A stretch of 57,849 nt of DNA, from NCBI GenBank assembly GCA_015680685.1, contig MNCI01036481.1, positions 29,780-87,628 on the forward strand, read 5' to 3'. The notes below the pieces were generated by a model. That model did no database searches, was not told the origin of the DNA, and worked only from the letters and a program-made list of their open reading frames with translations. The position numbers and the translations under genes are program-made. Positions 30,237-41,473 of the stretch are shown here, in pieces. The DNA is from Gnetum montanum. Taxonomy: Eukaryota > Streptophyta > Gnetopsida > Gnetales > Gnetaceae. Numbering within the stretch: position 1 is the first letter of the stretch; each line of letters begins with the position of its first letter.

Positions 30237-31210
30237 CTAAGCATGAAGCTCATCAGCCAACTGGGCCTGGGTAGCCTCTGCCATCAAGGTTTGTTGCCGA
30301 AGTAGGTCTTGCTCTTGCTGTTGGAAGCAAGCTTCCAAATCAGCCTGCGCTTGAGCGAGGGTTTCGTCCCATCTGGCTTCCCATTCTTGTTGTTCCTTGG
30401 CTTGAGCAGTGGCCGCTGCCTCCTTTACCACATGGTGTAACTCCTCTACTCGCAACACATCATGTCTAGACTTCGTCTGTGGAAAGGCTAGACTCCCAAA
30501 GGCTAGTCCGCTTTCAAGAATATACCACTGTGGGCATGGCCCCTTGACCGGGAGGACCCAGAGGGACTGGATGGACCCTCCTACGACTAGGATGACATTG
30601 AGGGCCCATACGGTCCCAGCTGCGGCGGCGGCCGCACTGTTGTTGCCTCCCCCACCCCCCCAACCAAAGGGCCAAAATAAGCCCAAAATGGCATCCTCTC
30701 TTTTGCTGTTGCAAGATAGTCAAAAAAAGCAAGGTAGGTTAACCCTAGCTCCCAATTTCAAACATTTTAGGAACACAAAGTGTGTGCCTTGGAGTTTGGA
30801 CCCATTGCTAGATTGGACAAAAAATCGGTCAACCAACTTAGCAACCCGAGCCCAAATAGGTGGCAAAGTGGACTTGGGCACCTGTTGATTGTATGTGCAT
30901 GGCATTGGCCCAATAAAGAACATGTCAGCATCCTGTAACCCTTGGGTAGTGGGCAAAATGATTTCGCCCACTTCCTGGGCCCCTAGATATTTGGCAATCG
31001 TTGTCTCCGTTAGGGTAATTTTGATGCCTTGGAAAATTGTTCAGTTATCCCGCCAGTTGGTAAAAAAGACGTCATCTAGGAGGGCCAGGTCACCCACCAA
31101 CCTTGGCAGGACAGTGTCCCAGCCACAGCGGTCTACCGTCCCCTAGAGCTCAGTATTCCTGTGAAACATTGCACAATTAGGCTTGTAGGTCGACGTAACC
31201 CCCATTGTTG
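30237..31210 (-). pseudogene. L1-C 3' module of unknown function with Gly/Ala linker and Gln-rich coiled coil
   Basis: Block A (about 31170-31010): CGWDTVLPRLVGDLALLDD then VFFTNWRDN and FQGIKITLTETTI. Block B (30971-30720) is open: DADMFFIGPMPCTYNQQVPK, WARVAKLVDRFFVQSSNG and FVFLKCLKLGARVNLPCFF. Then 30686-30237 is an open frame of 149 codons with GGGGG and AAAAAAAG runs followed by a long helix (EEVEARWDE-like, Gln/Glu/Ala-rich: WDETLAQAQADLEACFQQQE). All three parts match L1-A and L1-B in order. No known domain recognised. This is the best-preserved copy. Confidence 0.62.
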
Positions 31211-31263
31211 CCATGATTTCTTCCCATGCTCTTGTAGCCTGTGAAGCCACCTGCATAGGGGAA

Positions 31264-31290
31264 GGGGGGGGGGGGGGGGGGGGGGGGGGG
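31264..31290 (+). repeat. 27-nt poly-G tract
   Basis: Twenty-seven G on the plus strand within L1-C; a second tract of 13 G lies at 31999-32011. Such lengths are probably unreliable in the assembly. Confidence 0.9.
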
Positions 31291-31961
31291 CGGGTAGTCG
31301 ACGTTGTTGAAAAACTTTATGATTTCGGGTTTTCCAGGCCTCCCATAAAAGTAACGTGGCCTTGGAATTTCTTGAGAGCGTTAGAGGGGGAGGCCAACTT
31401 GTTGCGTGCCACATGGTGTGCATGTAGAGAAATTGAAAGGTGAAATGTGGGATAGTTTTGGGTTCATTCCTGCAGAGTGGGTAGGTGGTGTCAATGTTGA
31501 GGTTGTGCCTCCTTAAATTTGCCTGTACCGGCAATGTACCGGCAATGCATTACCTTTGAGAAGCCATAAGAAGATTTTAATTTTTTTGGGCAAACGCCCC
31601 TACCATATCTACATCCAGCTTGGTATTGGTGGATACATGGTAGATAACAGTCGGCACGGCTTGCAATCCAACCATCCCTTTGGCTGCATTGGCTGTGCAT
31701 GGGCGCAAAGTGTTCGCCATGGCCTCGAATTATGCACCCTAACTGCCATCTATACTTGGCATTCATTATCTGTACCCATTAGGCTGTCTCCTCATCCTGG
31801 CAAGTGAATTGAAATAGCAGGCATTGCTGACCGAGTGTTAGTTTGTCCTCAAATTTAGAAATCCCCAAACCCCCTGCAGCCCGAGGGCGCGTAATCTGAT
31901 CCCAGTTGGCTAGGTGCAATTTGCACCCCCTTCTACCTCTCGACCACACGAAATTACGCAC
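31290..31961 (-). pseudogene. L1-C post-RT region and zf-RVT domain
   Basis: FVWSRGRRGCKLHLANWDQI then GGLGISKFEDKLTLGQQCLL (31961-31779), followed at 31534-31300 by DTTYPLCRNEPKTIPHFTFQ and LLLWEAWKTRNHKVFQQ. The Cys/His spacing fits zf-RVT. It ends at a 27-nt G tract (plus strand 31264-31290), which translates as poly-Pro on the minus strand. Confidence 0.82.
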
Positions 31962-32159
31962 GTGTCAATCAATAGCTTGAACCCCGAAACGTAGGTTTGG
32001 GGGGGGGGGGGTAGCGATAGCAACCACAAAGCATGCTATTGCTACTAGCACCCCTGACACCAACACCAGTCGCCCTTTATGAGGAAGGAAACAGTTCACC
32101 CAGTTTCCTACCCAAGTCTCAATTTTATCCAGAACCACCCCCAAGCCACACATCGTCCC

Positions 32160-33110
32160 CAATTAAATAGCGGAACGCCCAAGTAGGAGTCCCATATTGT
32201 TCTTGAAGGAACCCCCAGAATTTGCGTAGCCTAGCTTTTCATCTGTGTGTCAACGTTGAGGAAGTGTGTTGATGACTTTTCGCGGTTTATCACCAGGCTG
32301 AGCTCATTAGCCATCTATGTAAGCGCTAGGTTAACGCCTCTCACTTGTGGGACCCTAGCCCAACTGATCAACATTGTGTCATTTGCATAGTGTTAAAGCA
32401 AACATTCCACCCCGACAATTCTTAGGCCCTCCACTCTCGCAGCCTTGCAATAGTATCTCAATAGGTCCATACCAATGATAAAGAGCAAAGGCGAGAGAGG
32501 GTCCCCTTGCCTTAATCCCCTTCTAGGGGACAAGAGTCTCCATAGTCGTCTTTCAAACCCTAATGGCTCGAAAATGGGCTTGAGAAGAGGCATCAGTGCG
32601 TTTGGGAATGCAAACAATTCAAGAGTAGTTGATCTCACGGCGGACCTGCCTCTTGGTTAGCATTAGATTAAAGGCATCTAGGATGTTGGGTTCCACAATA
32701 TAAAAAATTCCTTGAAGAATTCGAGACTCCAACTATCTGGCCCAGGTGCCTTCCCTCCAAGCATGGCCCCAATAGTTGCTTTCAGCTCTTGCTAAGAAAA
32801 TGGGGTCGGCAGCCGAGCGTTGTCCTCTTCTCCTAGCACCTACAAAACCTATACTAACACGGGCATTGTGGGCTATTTTACCTAGATTGTCCCCCAATAC
32901 CTTGTCAATTCTCTAGCAACATCCTCTGGATCATCAACCAGATATCCTGTGTTAGTTTGCAACACGTGTTGTTGGCTCCACCCACGGGATTTGGCTACGG
33001 CAAAGAAGAATTTTGTCTGTCTATCTCCCTCCCTGAGCCACCTGACTTGTGATCTTTGTTTCCAATAGATTTCCTCTTCTAAGTTAAGTGCCTGCAATTG
33101 CATCAGAATG
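32160..33110 (-). pseudogene. L1-C reverse transcriptase with internal deletion and YADD to YAND change
   Basis: Linker YWKQRSQVRWLREGDRQTKF (about 33070-33010), then GYLVDDPEDVARELTRYWG. An RT finger fragment ends at IPKRTDASSQAHFRAI, then jumps near 32562 to RRLWRLLSPRRGLRQGDPLS and FIIGMDLLRYYCKAARVEGL; about 0.3 kb present in L1-B is missing. The catalytic box at 32389-32378 reads YAND, with the first Asp changed to Asn by a transition. Inactive on three counts: deletion, active site and stops. Confidence 0.87.
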
Positions 33111-33229
33111 TTCTGCTCCTCGTCCTATAGGTCCTCCCTAGCTTCTTGTCGAGGTTGCACTTGGGCTAGTACAGCCTGTCTGGAATAAGAACGTCCTCAA
33201 CCAAGGGGCGTAACTAGGGCTTGAGCAAC

Positions 33230-33941
33230 CAAGCTCAAATTGAAATGACTGAGGGGCCCGTCTCCTTAGAGGCCCAATGCAGCAAATGAGCGATCAGTAA
33301 TCTAAGGTGACCCTCTCTTGTCTTGTGACCTGTGCATCCAGTCTCAAAAGGAGGTCCGAGCTAATGCAAACTCGATCAATTCTAGAGAGGACACAGTTAG
33401 CCCCCTTCCACTTGTTGCTCCAAGTGAATTGACAATTTTCAATTGCTAGGTCGACTACTGAGTAAGACGACAAGAAGTCTTCGAACTCTTGGGCTCCAAG
33501 GGGAGGGGAGTAGCTGACACTAGACTTTTCCCATGAGTGGAGCTGCTGGTTGAAATCCTCAACAACTAGCCATGCTTGGCGATCTTGCACCAATGCTGCC
33601 ACTTGCTCCAATTCCAAAAGGCTTTGCTCCCAAGCTTGGGCCCCATAGAAGTTGGTCAACCACAAGCTAAAGGAGGGAATGTGGACAGTTAGGGCCCACT
33701 GCGATGAGTCAACTAAGAGCATTTCAAAGCATGCCAAGATAGCTAGGCCTCTCGCTTGCCCCACGCAGGGCCATAGGTGCATCTTCTAGCCATCTTAGTG
33801 AAGGTGGCAAGCCTTTGCCGCCTGTAGTTTGGTTTCTTGAAGGCATACAATGTCACAATCTTCAATATGAACAATTTGTCATAGGGTATTTATTTTATAG
33901 GGTGTACCATGTCCCCTACAATTCCACGAAAGTAGCCTCAT
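33230..33941 (-). pseudogene. L1-C ORF2 endonuclease domain
   Basis: Starts MRLLSWNCRGHGTPYK at 33941, with VCLQETKLQ. After one TGA, one TAA and one TAG within the first 60 codons it stays open to 33294: LWLTNFYGAQAWEQSLLELE, QAWLVVEDFNQQLHSWEK, CQFTWSNKWKG and RIDRVCISSD. GDFN has become EDFN. It serves as a reference for the ancestral residues at stop positions in L1-A and L1-B (Gln in GAQAWE, Trp in FTWSN). Confidence 0.9.
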
Positions 33942-33989
33942 GCATGATTGGTTGAGCGGCACTAGTAGACCTCTCGTAGGGTTTGTTGT

Positions 33990-34456
33990 AGTTTCAAGTC
34001 AATACTCCTTTTTGTTTGCTTTTCTGGCATTAGGTTTTTAGAGGGGCGGCCAGGGCACCCCCCCTCCCCCCGCAACCCACCGGTGACATCAGAGTGCATC
34101 CAAAATCCTCTAACTGTGGGTAGGCCTCCTTGGGCTTTTGAGATCTTGTGCTCCCTCGCACCACATTAACCCAATTGCCAAGAGGTGGAAGCACGATTCC
34201 AAGTACCGTTGGCTCAACCGAGGGCGGAGAGACTAGAGAAGAGCAGAGAACCTGCTCCCACTGCGGTGGGGAGGTCTGCGTGGGAGGGGTTGAGGGCAGC
34301 ACGAACCATCCCTTACGCCCAACTGTTTTCCAACCCCCACTAGCTCTCATCTCATGCACCTCAGCCTACACCAGCTTTGCTCCCCCACCTCGAGCCCAAC
34401 AATCAGGCTCACAATGCCCATTCTTCTCGCAAAGGGAGCAACACCATCCCTTCCCT
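33990..34456 (-). pseudogene. L1-C ORF1 C-terminal part with CCHC knuckle
   Basis: Reads CSLCEKNGHCEPDC, a correct CX2CX4HX4C, then a Pro-rich tail (34359-34030) ending in Gly-rich GCGGRGGALAAP. The G-rich end (minus-strand G tracts at about 34050-34070) corresponds to the poly-G tracts of L1-A and L1-B. The DUF4283 part is missing through 5' truncation. Confidence 0.8.
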
Positions 34457-34790
34457 CCCACACAATATCATTTGCAAATAGCATACACAAGGGATTTCAT
34501 CTTATATTTCCTTTGTTAATTCATCCATAATAATGGCAAATAAATAAAGGCCAAGTGCTGACCCTTGATGTAGACCTAATGGGACTGAAAAATCATATGT
34601 TATTTCATAAGTTGTTCTAATTTTAGTCGTAGCTCCTTCATACATGTCTTGAATCATTTTAATATATTTATTAGAGATGTTTTTCCTCTGCAAGGCCCAC
34701 TAAATAATATCTCTAGCTACTCTGTTGTATGCTTTTTCCAAGTCAATGAAAAGCATATATAGATTTTTTATTGGACTATGCTTTCCTTAA
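34457..34790 (-). pseudogene. RTE-like LINE reverse transcriptase fragment
   Basis: The minus frame 34693-34502 reads QRKNISNKYIKMIQDMYEGA, TTKIRTTYEITYDFSVPLGL and HQGSALGLYLFAIIMDELTK. This is the palm of plant RTE-type RT (IQDMYDGATTRVRT, GLHQGSTLSPYLF). It is preceded by FSLTWKKHTTE-type motif A remnants and ends at MLFANDIV (ADDIV with Asp to Asn), where L1-C begins. Very likely the upstream part of 28911-29276. Confidence 0.8.
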
Positions 34791-37700
34791 TTTAATTAAA
34801 ATAAGAGTGGACATGTGAGTGTTAACACTCAAGATAGTCACATGGCCCCTACTAATTGAGAGTTTGCTTGTCCAAGTCAAGTAATAATGATGCTCTGAAT
34901 ACAAAGAAAGGATTTTTGGAGAATGGGTTGTCTAGTCTTTGGCCATTGTGTAAACTTTTGTGCACAATTCTTTGTCTAAGCTTTGCTAGTTTGAGGGTGA
35001 GGAGTAGAGGAGAGGGAGAAAGAGGAGATTGTGTGAGGCTGCACCTACTTTCTCTTGGGCTGAGCATGGAGGCTATTCTAGTGAATTTTGTGAACTTTGT
35101 GAAGGCATAAGAGGCCAAAGTTGCTACTACTGTTAGAAACCTTTATGATTGATTTTTTGGGATTGTTTGGCTGATCCAAAGGACTTTTTCTCTAGTCTTA
35201 TGAGAGGATTTTTGCTGCACCTTGGACTTGTAGTTTGAAGTTGATTTCTTAAGGTTACTAGTTGGACAACAACTCAAGCTTGAAGTGTCTTCTCCTTCCC
35301 TAAATTGGCCAAACTCAATTCTAGAGGTGTGTATTCCAAACCTTTGCTATACATAAATTTTTTGTGTAGGTATTTGTTGTATTGGCTTAGACAAGTGAAG
35401 ATTATTTCACAAGGCTATGTGGGATTTCTTGCGAGTTGTGAGTCATGTTGGAGTCTTTCAGGTCTTGGAACTGATTTTTGGCATGCATGTATTAGGCTTA
35501 TGAGTTAGCATTCTCTTTGTGTTATGTGCACCTAGTGTTTAATGCTTTTGTAATCAATTTTTTAAGAAATGCCCCCCATCATTTTATTCAAGGTTGGTGA
35601 TCTCTTGTGTGGGCTATAAGGGCTTAGTTCTTAGAGGTTCTTGATAGTGTTGGCCTCCATCATTTTATCCAAACCTGGTGTTCTTGTTTAGGCTACAAGA
35701 TGTTGTAAAGTTGGAAGGACTTGGTGTATCACAGTTGAATGGCTAAAGGGTCCATTAAGTACTCATTTAAAAATAAAAAGAAACTAAGCATATTGATGAT
35801 TTTTGGTGTCTTTGTGAAGTGCACATATCCTGTTTTGTTGAGCATTTTTGTAGTCTTTTTTGAGGGGTTTTCAAAAGAGTTGTCATGTCCCAATTCATTG
35901 TTAAATGGTGTTTTGTTCAAGTCTACATTTCTCACAATGTGAAAACATAAGAGGTTGAAAAATTTTAATAATGTATACTTCAAAAGTTTAAGACCTTGTT
36001 AATCTATCATGGTGTTTAAACTTGGCATATTTAATATTTTAGTTTCCGCCTTTTCAGTATTGTGTTTACAGAATTTACTTATTCCATTTGTGTAGAACTA
36101 GAGATTGAATCCATGATTAGGATAGATATTGCATTTTTTGGACTGTCAATTTCTGGTTTTTGTTGTATAAACAGTCACCTATGAAGTCTGTTTTCTGCTA
36201 TATTTTTTTAATGAAAATCATAGATAGTGATTGTCCTCTGTTCTAGTCTAAGAGAGAAAACACTTTTTTTTTGCCTTCCAATTAGAGATATTGCAAAGCC
36301 TGAAAATACCTTAGGCTGAGGAAAAACTTTATTAAATCCCAATTCCCATGACCTGTGTTGATGATTAGAATTTCAGATTTATTTCAGGCCATCCTTCTCC
36401 CCTACGCTCAGATTTGACTGCCAAAAATTCAAGCCCTAGTTTCAAACTTTGCCAAATTCAGGATGCCTAAGGTTGGAGAAAAACATTGGCTGATTTTCCT
36501 ATGAGAAGCAAACCGTAGTGTTGTAATTCCCACTATTGTATGATGTGAGCTAGTTTTTATATAGTATTTAAAACATAATTGAGATGCATAGTTACCTTTT
36601 TTCAATTGTGTGATAAAGATAGTGAGATCTTGGAAGCAGGAAGTCTCCTTTGAGTATCTCTTTTATTGCATAATGAATCTTCGCTACATTTTGTCATAGT
36701 TAGATTTTCCTTTTATGCAAAGTAAAATAGTATTTTTTATTTTTGTTTTAGTATGCTAACCCCATTTATTTTTTTAGCAATTATATTCTTTTATTTGTGT
36801 AAACAAAAGAAAAAGAAAAACATGTGTAATCTTGTACTTTTATTTGTGTTCGATAAGATTAACCCACATGAATTATGATTAGAAGCCCTTTGGGCCCTAG
36901 GTTAAGATATTCACCTAAACTCATAGCTAGTAAGTAGGTGGATGATGCATTTGATTTGTGTGCATTGTATCAAACATGCAGTATTTTTAGGAATCATTGA
37001 TTAATCATTTTAATAATAATATATTTATCCTTGTACCTTGAATAGATTATTTATTTTTCACACCTTGCCTTGGATAGGGAAATGAACACCACCATCCAAC
37101 TCTACTTGTACATATGCTTATTTTAGCTTAATATCCTAAAGGTTTTCAATGATACAAGCATCATTTGTAAGTATGTACCCACCTGATGTATAATCCCCTA
37201 TCACCTATCTTGGGGGTATATTGAGGTGAGGTATAGTCCAAAAAATGATGGTTGAGCTAAGCCTTGTTTGTGTAGTTCAAAACCTGAAGATAACATAACT
37301 CATGGCTGGATGGTGATTGGTTTCTTTGAGTTAGATGATCCTCAATGTGGGAATGCAATGCCATAATGGATGGGTAAAGTTGCTGGAACTTATATATATT
37401 TTAGTCTCAGCCATTGATTGAAGCCTATTATAGATTAAATGATCTTGTTTGGTGGAAACATAGTGAAGGATTAGAGCTACATCCAACCACGTCTATTGGG
37501 TGCCTGTAAAATGAAACTTGAAACAAGTGAGTTACACAAATATTTGATGTTTTTTAGTTTCCTAAGTGATGGGAAGTGTTAGATATCACCTTTGTTGATG
37601 CTGGTCTTTAAGGTATCATTGTACTACTAAAGATAGATGATATGTGATTGATGTATCAATTCCTAGAATTATGAGAAGCAGAGAAGGTACGGAGGCCCTA

Positions 37701-37840
37701 GAATCAACCCATCATTATATGAGTTGTATCCTTATTAGTTGCTAGTAACTGCATAGCTAGCCCCATGTTTTAAGAGGATTGGCAAAAGAAATAAAAAAAA
37801 TAAAAAAATTGTATGCTGATTTTTAGAGGATGGTTATTAG
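34791..37840. other. About 3 kb without recognised gene
   Basis: AT-rich DNA with several short open frames (for example 34856-35110 and 35305-35508) that show no family motif and no supporting context. Two similar phrases, CCATCATTTTATTCAAGGTT near 35576 and CCATCATTTTATCCAAACCT near 35658, suggest an old local duplication. I see no RNA gene or LTR pair here. Confidence 0.5.
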
Positions 37841-37845
37841 GGGTC

Positions 37846-37889
37846 TTACAATCAGCTTTATTTATAGTTACAATCAGCTTTATTTATAG
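37846..37889 (+). repeat. Perfect 22-nt tandem duplication
   Basis: Two adjacent identical 22-mers beginning TTACAATCAGCTTTATTTAT (37846-37867 and 37868-37889). Confidence 0.95.
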
Positions 37890-38524
37890 TTTCATTCTAC
37901 AAGTGTTAAATCTTAGTTATACTATCCTTGCTCTTGCGTTCATTGTAACTTTATACATTCCTTCTAGCTTGTTCCTCATTTCTGATGTATTCCTTATTCC
38001 AAACATATTCCTCTACACTCGGTACTCATTGAAGGTGTCAATAGTGCTATTGGAATTTTACAGCTTATGTGTTGACATCATTTTGAAAATTTACAGAGTT
38101 TGTGAAAATTGACATACCGCAAGTACATCATTAGCATTTGGGATTGCTTCCATATAATCCTTCCACTAATAGTCTTTCTTTGTTAGGTTTTAAGACTTTG
38201 GTAAATGAATCTTCCCTACAATCTACATGTTTGAGCTTTTAATGATTTCACGAGTTCCTATTATAAATGCTTTTCTTCTTCGCTTATCATATCCCAAACT
38301 CAGTTTTTGCATTCGATCAACTAACTATAATATTATGTTAGGATTTTTGTGGTCAAGTTCTCCATTAACGCTAAGATTCTAAATCTCTACTCTGAAAGCG
38401 TGATGAGCTTACACACACATATATGATATTTCCATTTCACATGCATGTAATGTCTTAAGGAATCTCAACGTTAAGCATTTGAGACATTGTGTTAGTTTAT
38501 AGAGCAACCCTGAGAATTTTCAAC

Positions 38525-38725
38525 TCACGATCAATAATTCATAAACGACAAAAAAATAATGAGCGTTGGAATCTACTATTTCCTCACATAGGATTTCTTC
38601 CACCATTGCTTTTGTGCAGGAAATCTTCCTTAATTATCCTTGCACGGGAATCTTTTCCAGAATTCCTGCTTGAATAATCTAATCCCAAGAATTTCGTGGA
38701 ATAATTCTATCATGAAAATTCAGAT
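38525..38725. repeat. Dispersed repeat R1, copy 2 (left part)
   Basis: Matches 5115-5310 in the same orientation: AATAATTCATAAACGAC against AATAATTCACAAACAAC, and TTTTGTGCAGGAAATCTTCC against TTTTGTGCAAGGAATCTTCT. Confidence 0.6.
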
Positions 38726-40782
38726 TTATCCCTTTTCCAGAACTTCAAGAATCAATTTTCGTTTCTTTTAAGTTCAAAGCGGACTCAACGCCAGCACAGG
38801 CCGACTCCATAAGTGTCCTTTTTGTAATTATGTTACTTCATTCTGCTTCAAATGTTACGGATGACTTTCTATCTTTTAATCCTATTATTTTCAGAAAATT
38901 TTGTAAAATCATTCAAGCAATATTTGTCACCATTATATGTTCTAATAATTTTATTGTTTTGTATCTGTATGCTGTTCAATAAAAACCTGGTATATTTGTA
39001 AACCTCAAAAAAACATTAGAGTAATGCTTTAGAATGTAATTCCTGGCTTTTCCCGAGCAGCCATCAATAAATGCAACTGTGACGTACTATTTACACCCAG
39101 CTAATAACGAAATATTAATTCTAAAATGCTTCTAGCTGTAGCAGTGCACCACTGGAAACTTACTGTTTTGCTGACCATTTAAACAATGATTATAAATGTT
39201 ACCTTATAAGAGTCTCGAGAGATACCTTAAATTTGTCTCTCCCCGATCCCTTGTTTTATGACGAAGTCCCTTATGCCTCTGGTCCATCGTGTAGTTTCAC
39301 ACTGTTAAAAACAAGAGCATTAGCATTGATTTTGTTGTCTTTGAGTAATTTTTTAGCTATTGATCCTATAGTGTGAAACCTTCCATCTCTTATATCTGAA
39401 CAGTGCATGAATATGAATGGCAAATTTTTGGACAAGTTTTGGAACGTGATACACTTAATTTTCGGCCAGTTTAGGAACGTGAAACACTTTTAGAATGCTT
39501 ATAGCCTTTTCATTATAGGAGACATTTTTTTTTTTTACCAAATCTAACAATTTAGTAGTTACACTATTTCCAATAGCAATAATTTATGGTTTGCTTTCAA
39601 AGTATTGGCAAACGAATTTTTTATGTTTTGTATAATAAAAAGATGCACCAAAATTAACAGTTTGTGTGTCATTTTGATCTGCATGAGAATGGCCTGCACA
39701 AAGATTTGGACCTTTACTTTTGCATACTTTTCAGGATTTGGTTCCTTGCTTTCAAGAGTTTGCAATGTTTCTTAATATGTTCAAGTTTGTTGGCGTTCTA
39801 GCGCTTCGGTGGTTTGTATTATCATGGTTTAAAACCTTTTTGAACTTTCCCTTTTGGATTTTATGAAAGATACAGGTTGTGTTCACACCTGGTTTCAGAA
39901 TTCCTGTACAGAACTTTTTGTCCTTTAGTTCTTAAAATGGCCCCTGTGGATTTTATGAAGGATATAGGCTGTGTGTTTGCCCCTCGGGGATTTTATGAAG
40001 CATATAGGCTGTGTGTTCACACCTAGTTTTATAATTCCTTTAAAGGAATTTTTGTCTGTAACTGAACTTTGCTTAGTGAAATGGGTTTTCCATGCCAATA
40101 CTATTACCACTAAACTCAAATTCTCGCATGTTATTAAAACAAAGGATAATGAAAGGAGATAGTTACAAACATGACACAGTTAAGGTAAAAAGACGATGTA
40201 TGGAATCAGTAAACAAAAGAGCTTAGATGGTTTGTGACAAGAAACGAAAGCAATCAATATGAATTAGACAAAAGGAAATCGCAAAACCATGATAAAAAGA
40301 GATGACTTAAGAAGATGTTAGGTAGATCTTCGTAAGAAGAGATAAGAATGTTAGGGAGATCTTCATAAGAAGAGATTGAAGGATTAGTACAAGTGTAGAA
40401 GAATGGAGAAAGCATGTCAGCTTGTGGACACTTGATGTGCCATTGACAAGGTCTTGAGGGAGATCCCTAACCTCCAGCACTCACCTCCTCACAATCCACT
40501 CATTTGATATATAATTTGGTGCATCATTTGTATGATAACAAAAGTAAACATCATCATCAACACTATGAAAAGTCAGAATAGTTCATGAAGTTCTATAGGA
40601 ATCGACGATGCTGGTGAAAAACATAGGGAAACCAGAATAATTCATAGAAATTGCCAATACAAGGATCATCCTTGGCTTGAAGCAAAGGTTAAGGAAGGTG
40701 TCGTATAAGTCAAAGAGTGGATCCTCTAAAACAATTAAACCATGCAAACCTTACTATCAAAACGGTAAAAAGAGAATGTTTT
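38726..40782. other. AT-rich stretch without recognised gene, left flank of gypsy C
   Basis: No coherent frame on either strand. Contains an imperfect tandem repeat: GGATTTTATGAA(A/G) with TATAGGCTGTGTGTT-like continuation at about 39856, 39948 and 39988; the first and last copies extend for about 70 nt. A poly-T tract lies near 39528. The last five bases are the left target duplication of gypsy C. Confidence 0.5.
40778..40782. repeat. Left target duplication of gypsy C (GTTTT)
   Basis: GTTTT here and at 47599-47603, immediately outside the two LTRs. Confidence 0.92.
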
Positions 40783-41320
40783 TGTGAGAGAGGTAGCAGG
40801 GTTGGTGGTGGTTTGCTACCTCCTCCACAGTTCGGGGGTCGTGGAAGCATAAGGGGTCCTTTGCTCCTTGTGTTTTCGGAACCATACTGGCATAGCAGTT
40901 TCATGCATTAGTAAGAGGAGGTTACGATCTTGCTTGGGAGGGTTGCGTAGTTCAACTCTATGTTAGGGTGTTTTTACTAGCTGTGTTATCGGATGTGCGA
41001 TGGGATATTGCATGCACTCTTTGGAGTGCGACACCAACTACCAGCACGTGGTGATGAATTTGGAGGGTTTAGTTTGTAGTCCCTGTGGTGTCCATGTGAG
41101 TGGAGTAAGGGAGCGTTATCTAGTTTGTTAGCATATTGCGAATATTGAATTTGAAACACTGCTTAGGAGACATGCTAATGTTAACACATTGTTTGTTGGC
41201 ATGTGTTTCAGGAATTGTTGATTGCTGAGGCGTATTCCTCTTGAGTTTCGTCTCGATTTAGAATCTGCTTGGGAAACTCTTGGGGTGCCAAACAACGTAT
41301 TTAGGGACAATGTTGTTACA
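40783..41320 (+). repeat. Gypsy C 5' LTR
   Basis: TGTGAGAGAGG start, GTTACA end; aligned with 47038-47598. Most differences are transitions. Confidence 0.95.
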
Positions 41321-41322
41321 AA

Positions 41323-41334
41323 TGGTATCAGAGC
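41323..41334 (+). other. Gypsy C primer binding site
   Basis: TGGTATCAGAGC, a perfect 12-nt match to the plant initiator tRNA-Met 3' end, two nucleotides after the LTR. Confidence 0.95.
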
Positions 41335-41473
41335 CTCACAGTTTGATTTACCAGTAAAACTTTCTTGCTAAAGGGGTGAGAGGGTTTGTGGTTTGTAAGG
41401 TTTTCATTTTCAACTTCTGCTAGCCACTCTCCCTTTGAGGGTGGCCTCGTGTTAAAGCTCTCTCTTGGGCAAC

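Larger units (their letters stand above)
29682..34456 (-). mobile_element. LINE L1-C, third copy of the L1 family, 5'-truncated, inserted in the RTE-like LINE
   Basis: Minus strand, from high to low coordinates: CCHC knuckle of ORF1, endonuclease (33941), RT (with deletion), zf-RVT, unknown module and coiled coil; the 3' end falls in the gap. The 5' end begins in the ORF1 knuckle, so reverse transcription stopped early. It is flanked by two parts of an RTE-like LINE on the same strand. It is the least decayed copy in the endonuclease, which is open from 33782 to 33294. Confidence 0.9.

Noticed and set aside
30409-30888. Plus-strand 159-codon frame with poly-Ala and Pro runs, resembling a small gene
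   Set aside because: It is antisense to the L1-C module and coiled coil, which aligns with two other LINE copies on the opposite strand.
37813-38112. 99-codon frame with several hydrophobic stretches, like a small membrane protein
   Set aside because: AT-rich DNA gives hydrophobic codons by chance; it contains a 22-nt tandem duplication and has no homologue I recognise.
38160-38400. Minus-strand phrase resembling a copia RNase H tail
   Set aside because: Similarity is limited to a few residues and no neighbouring domain is readable.
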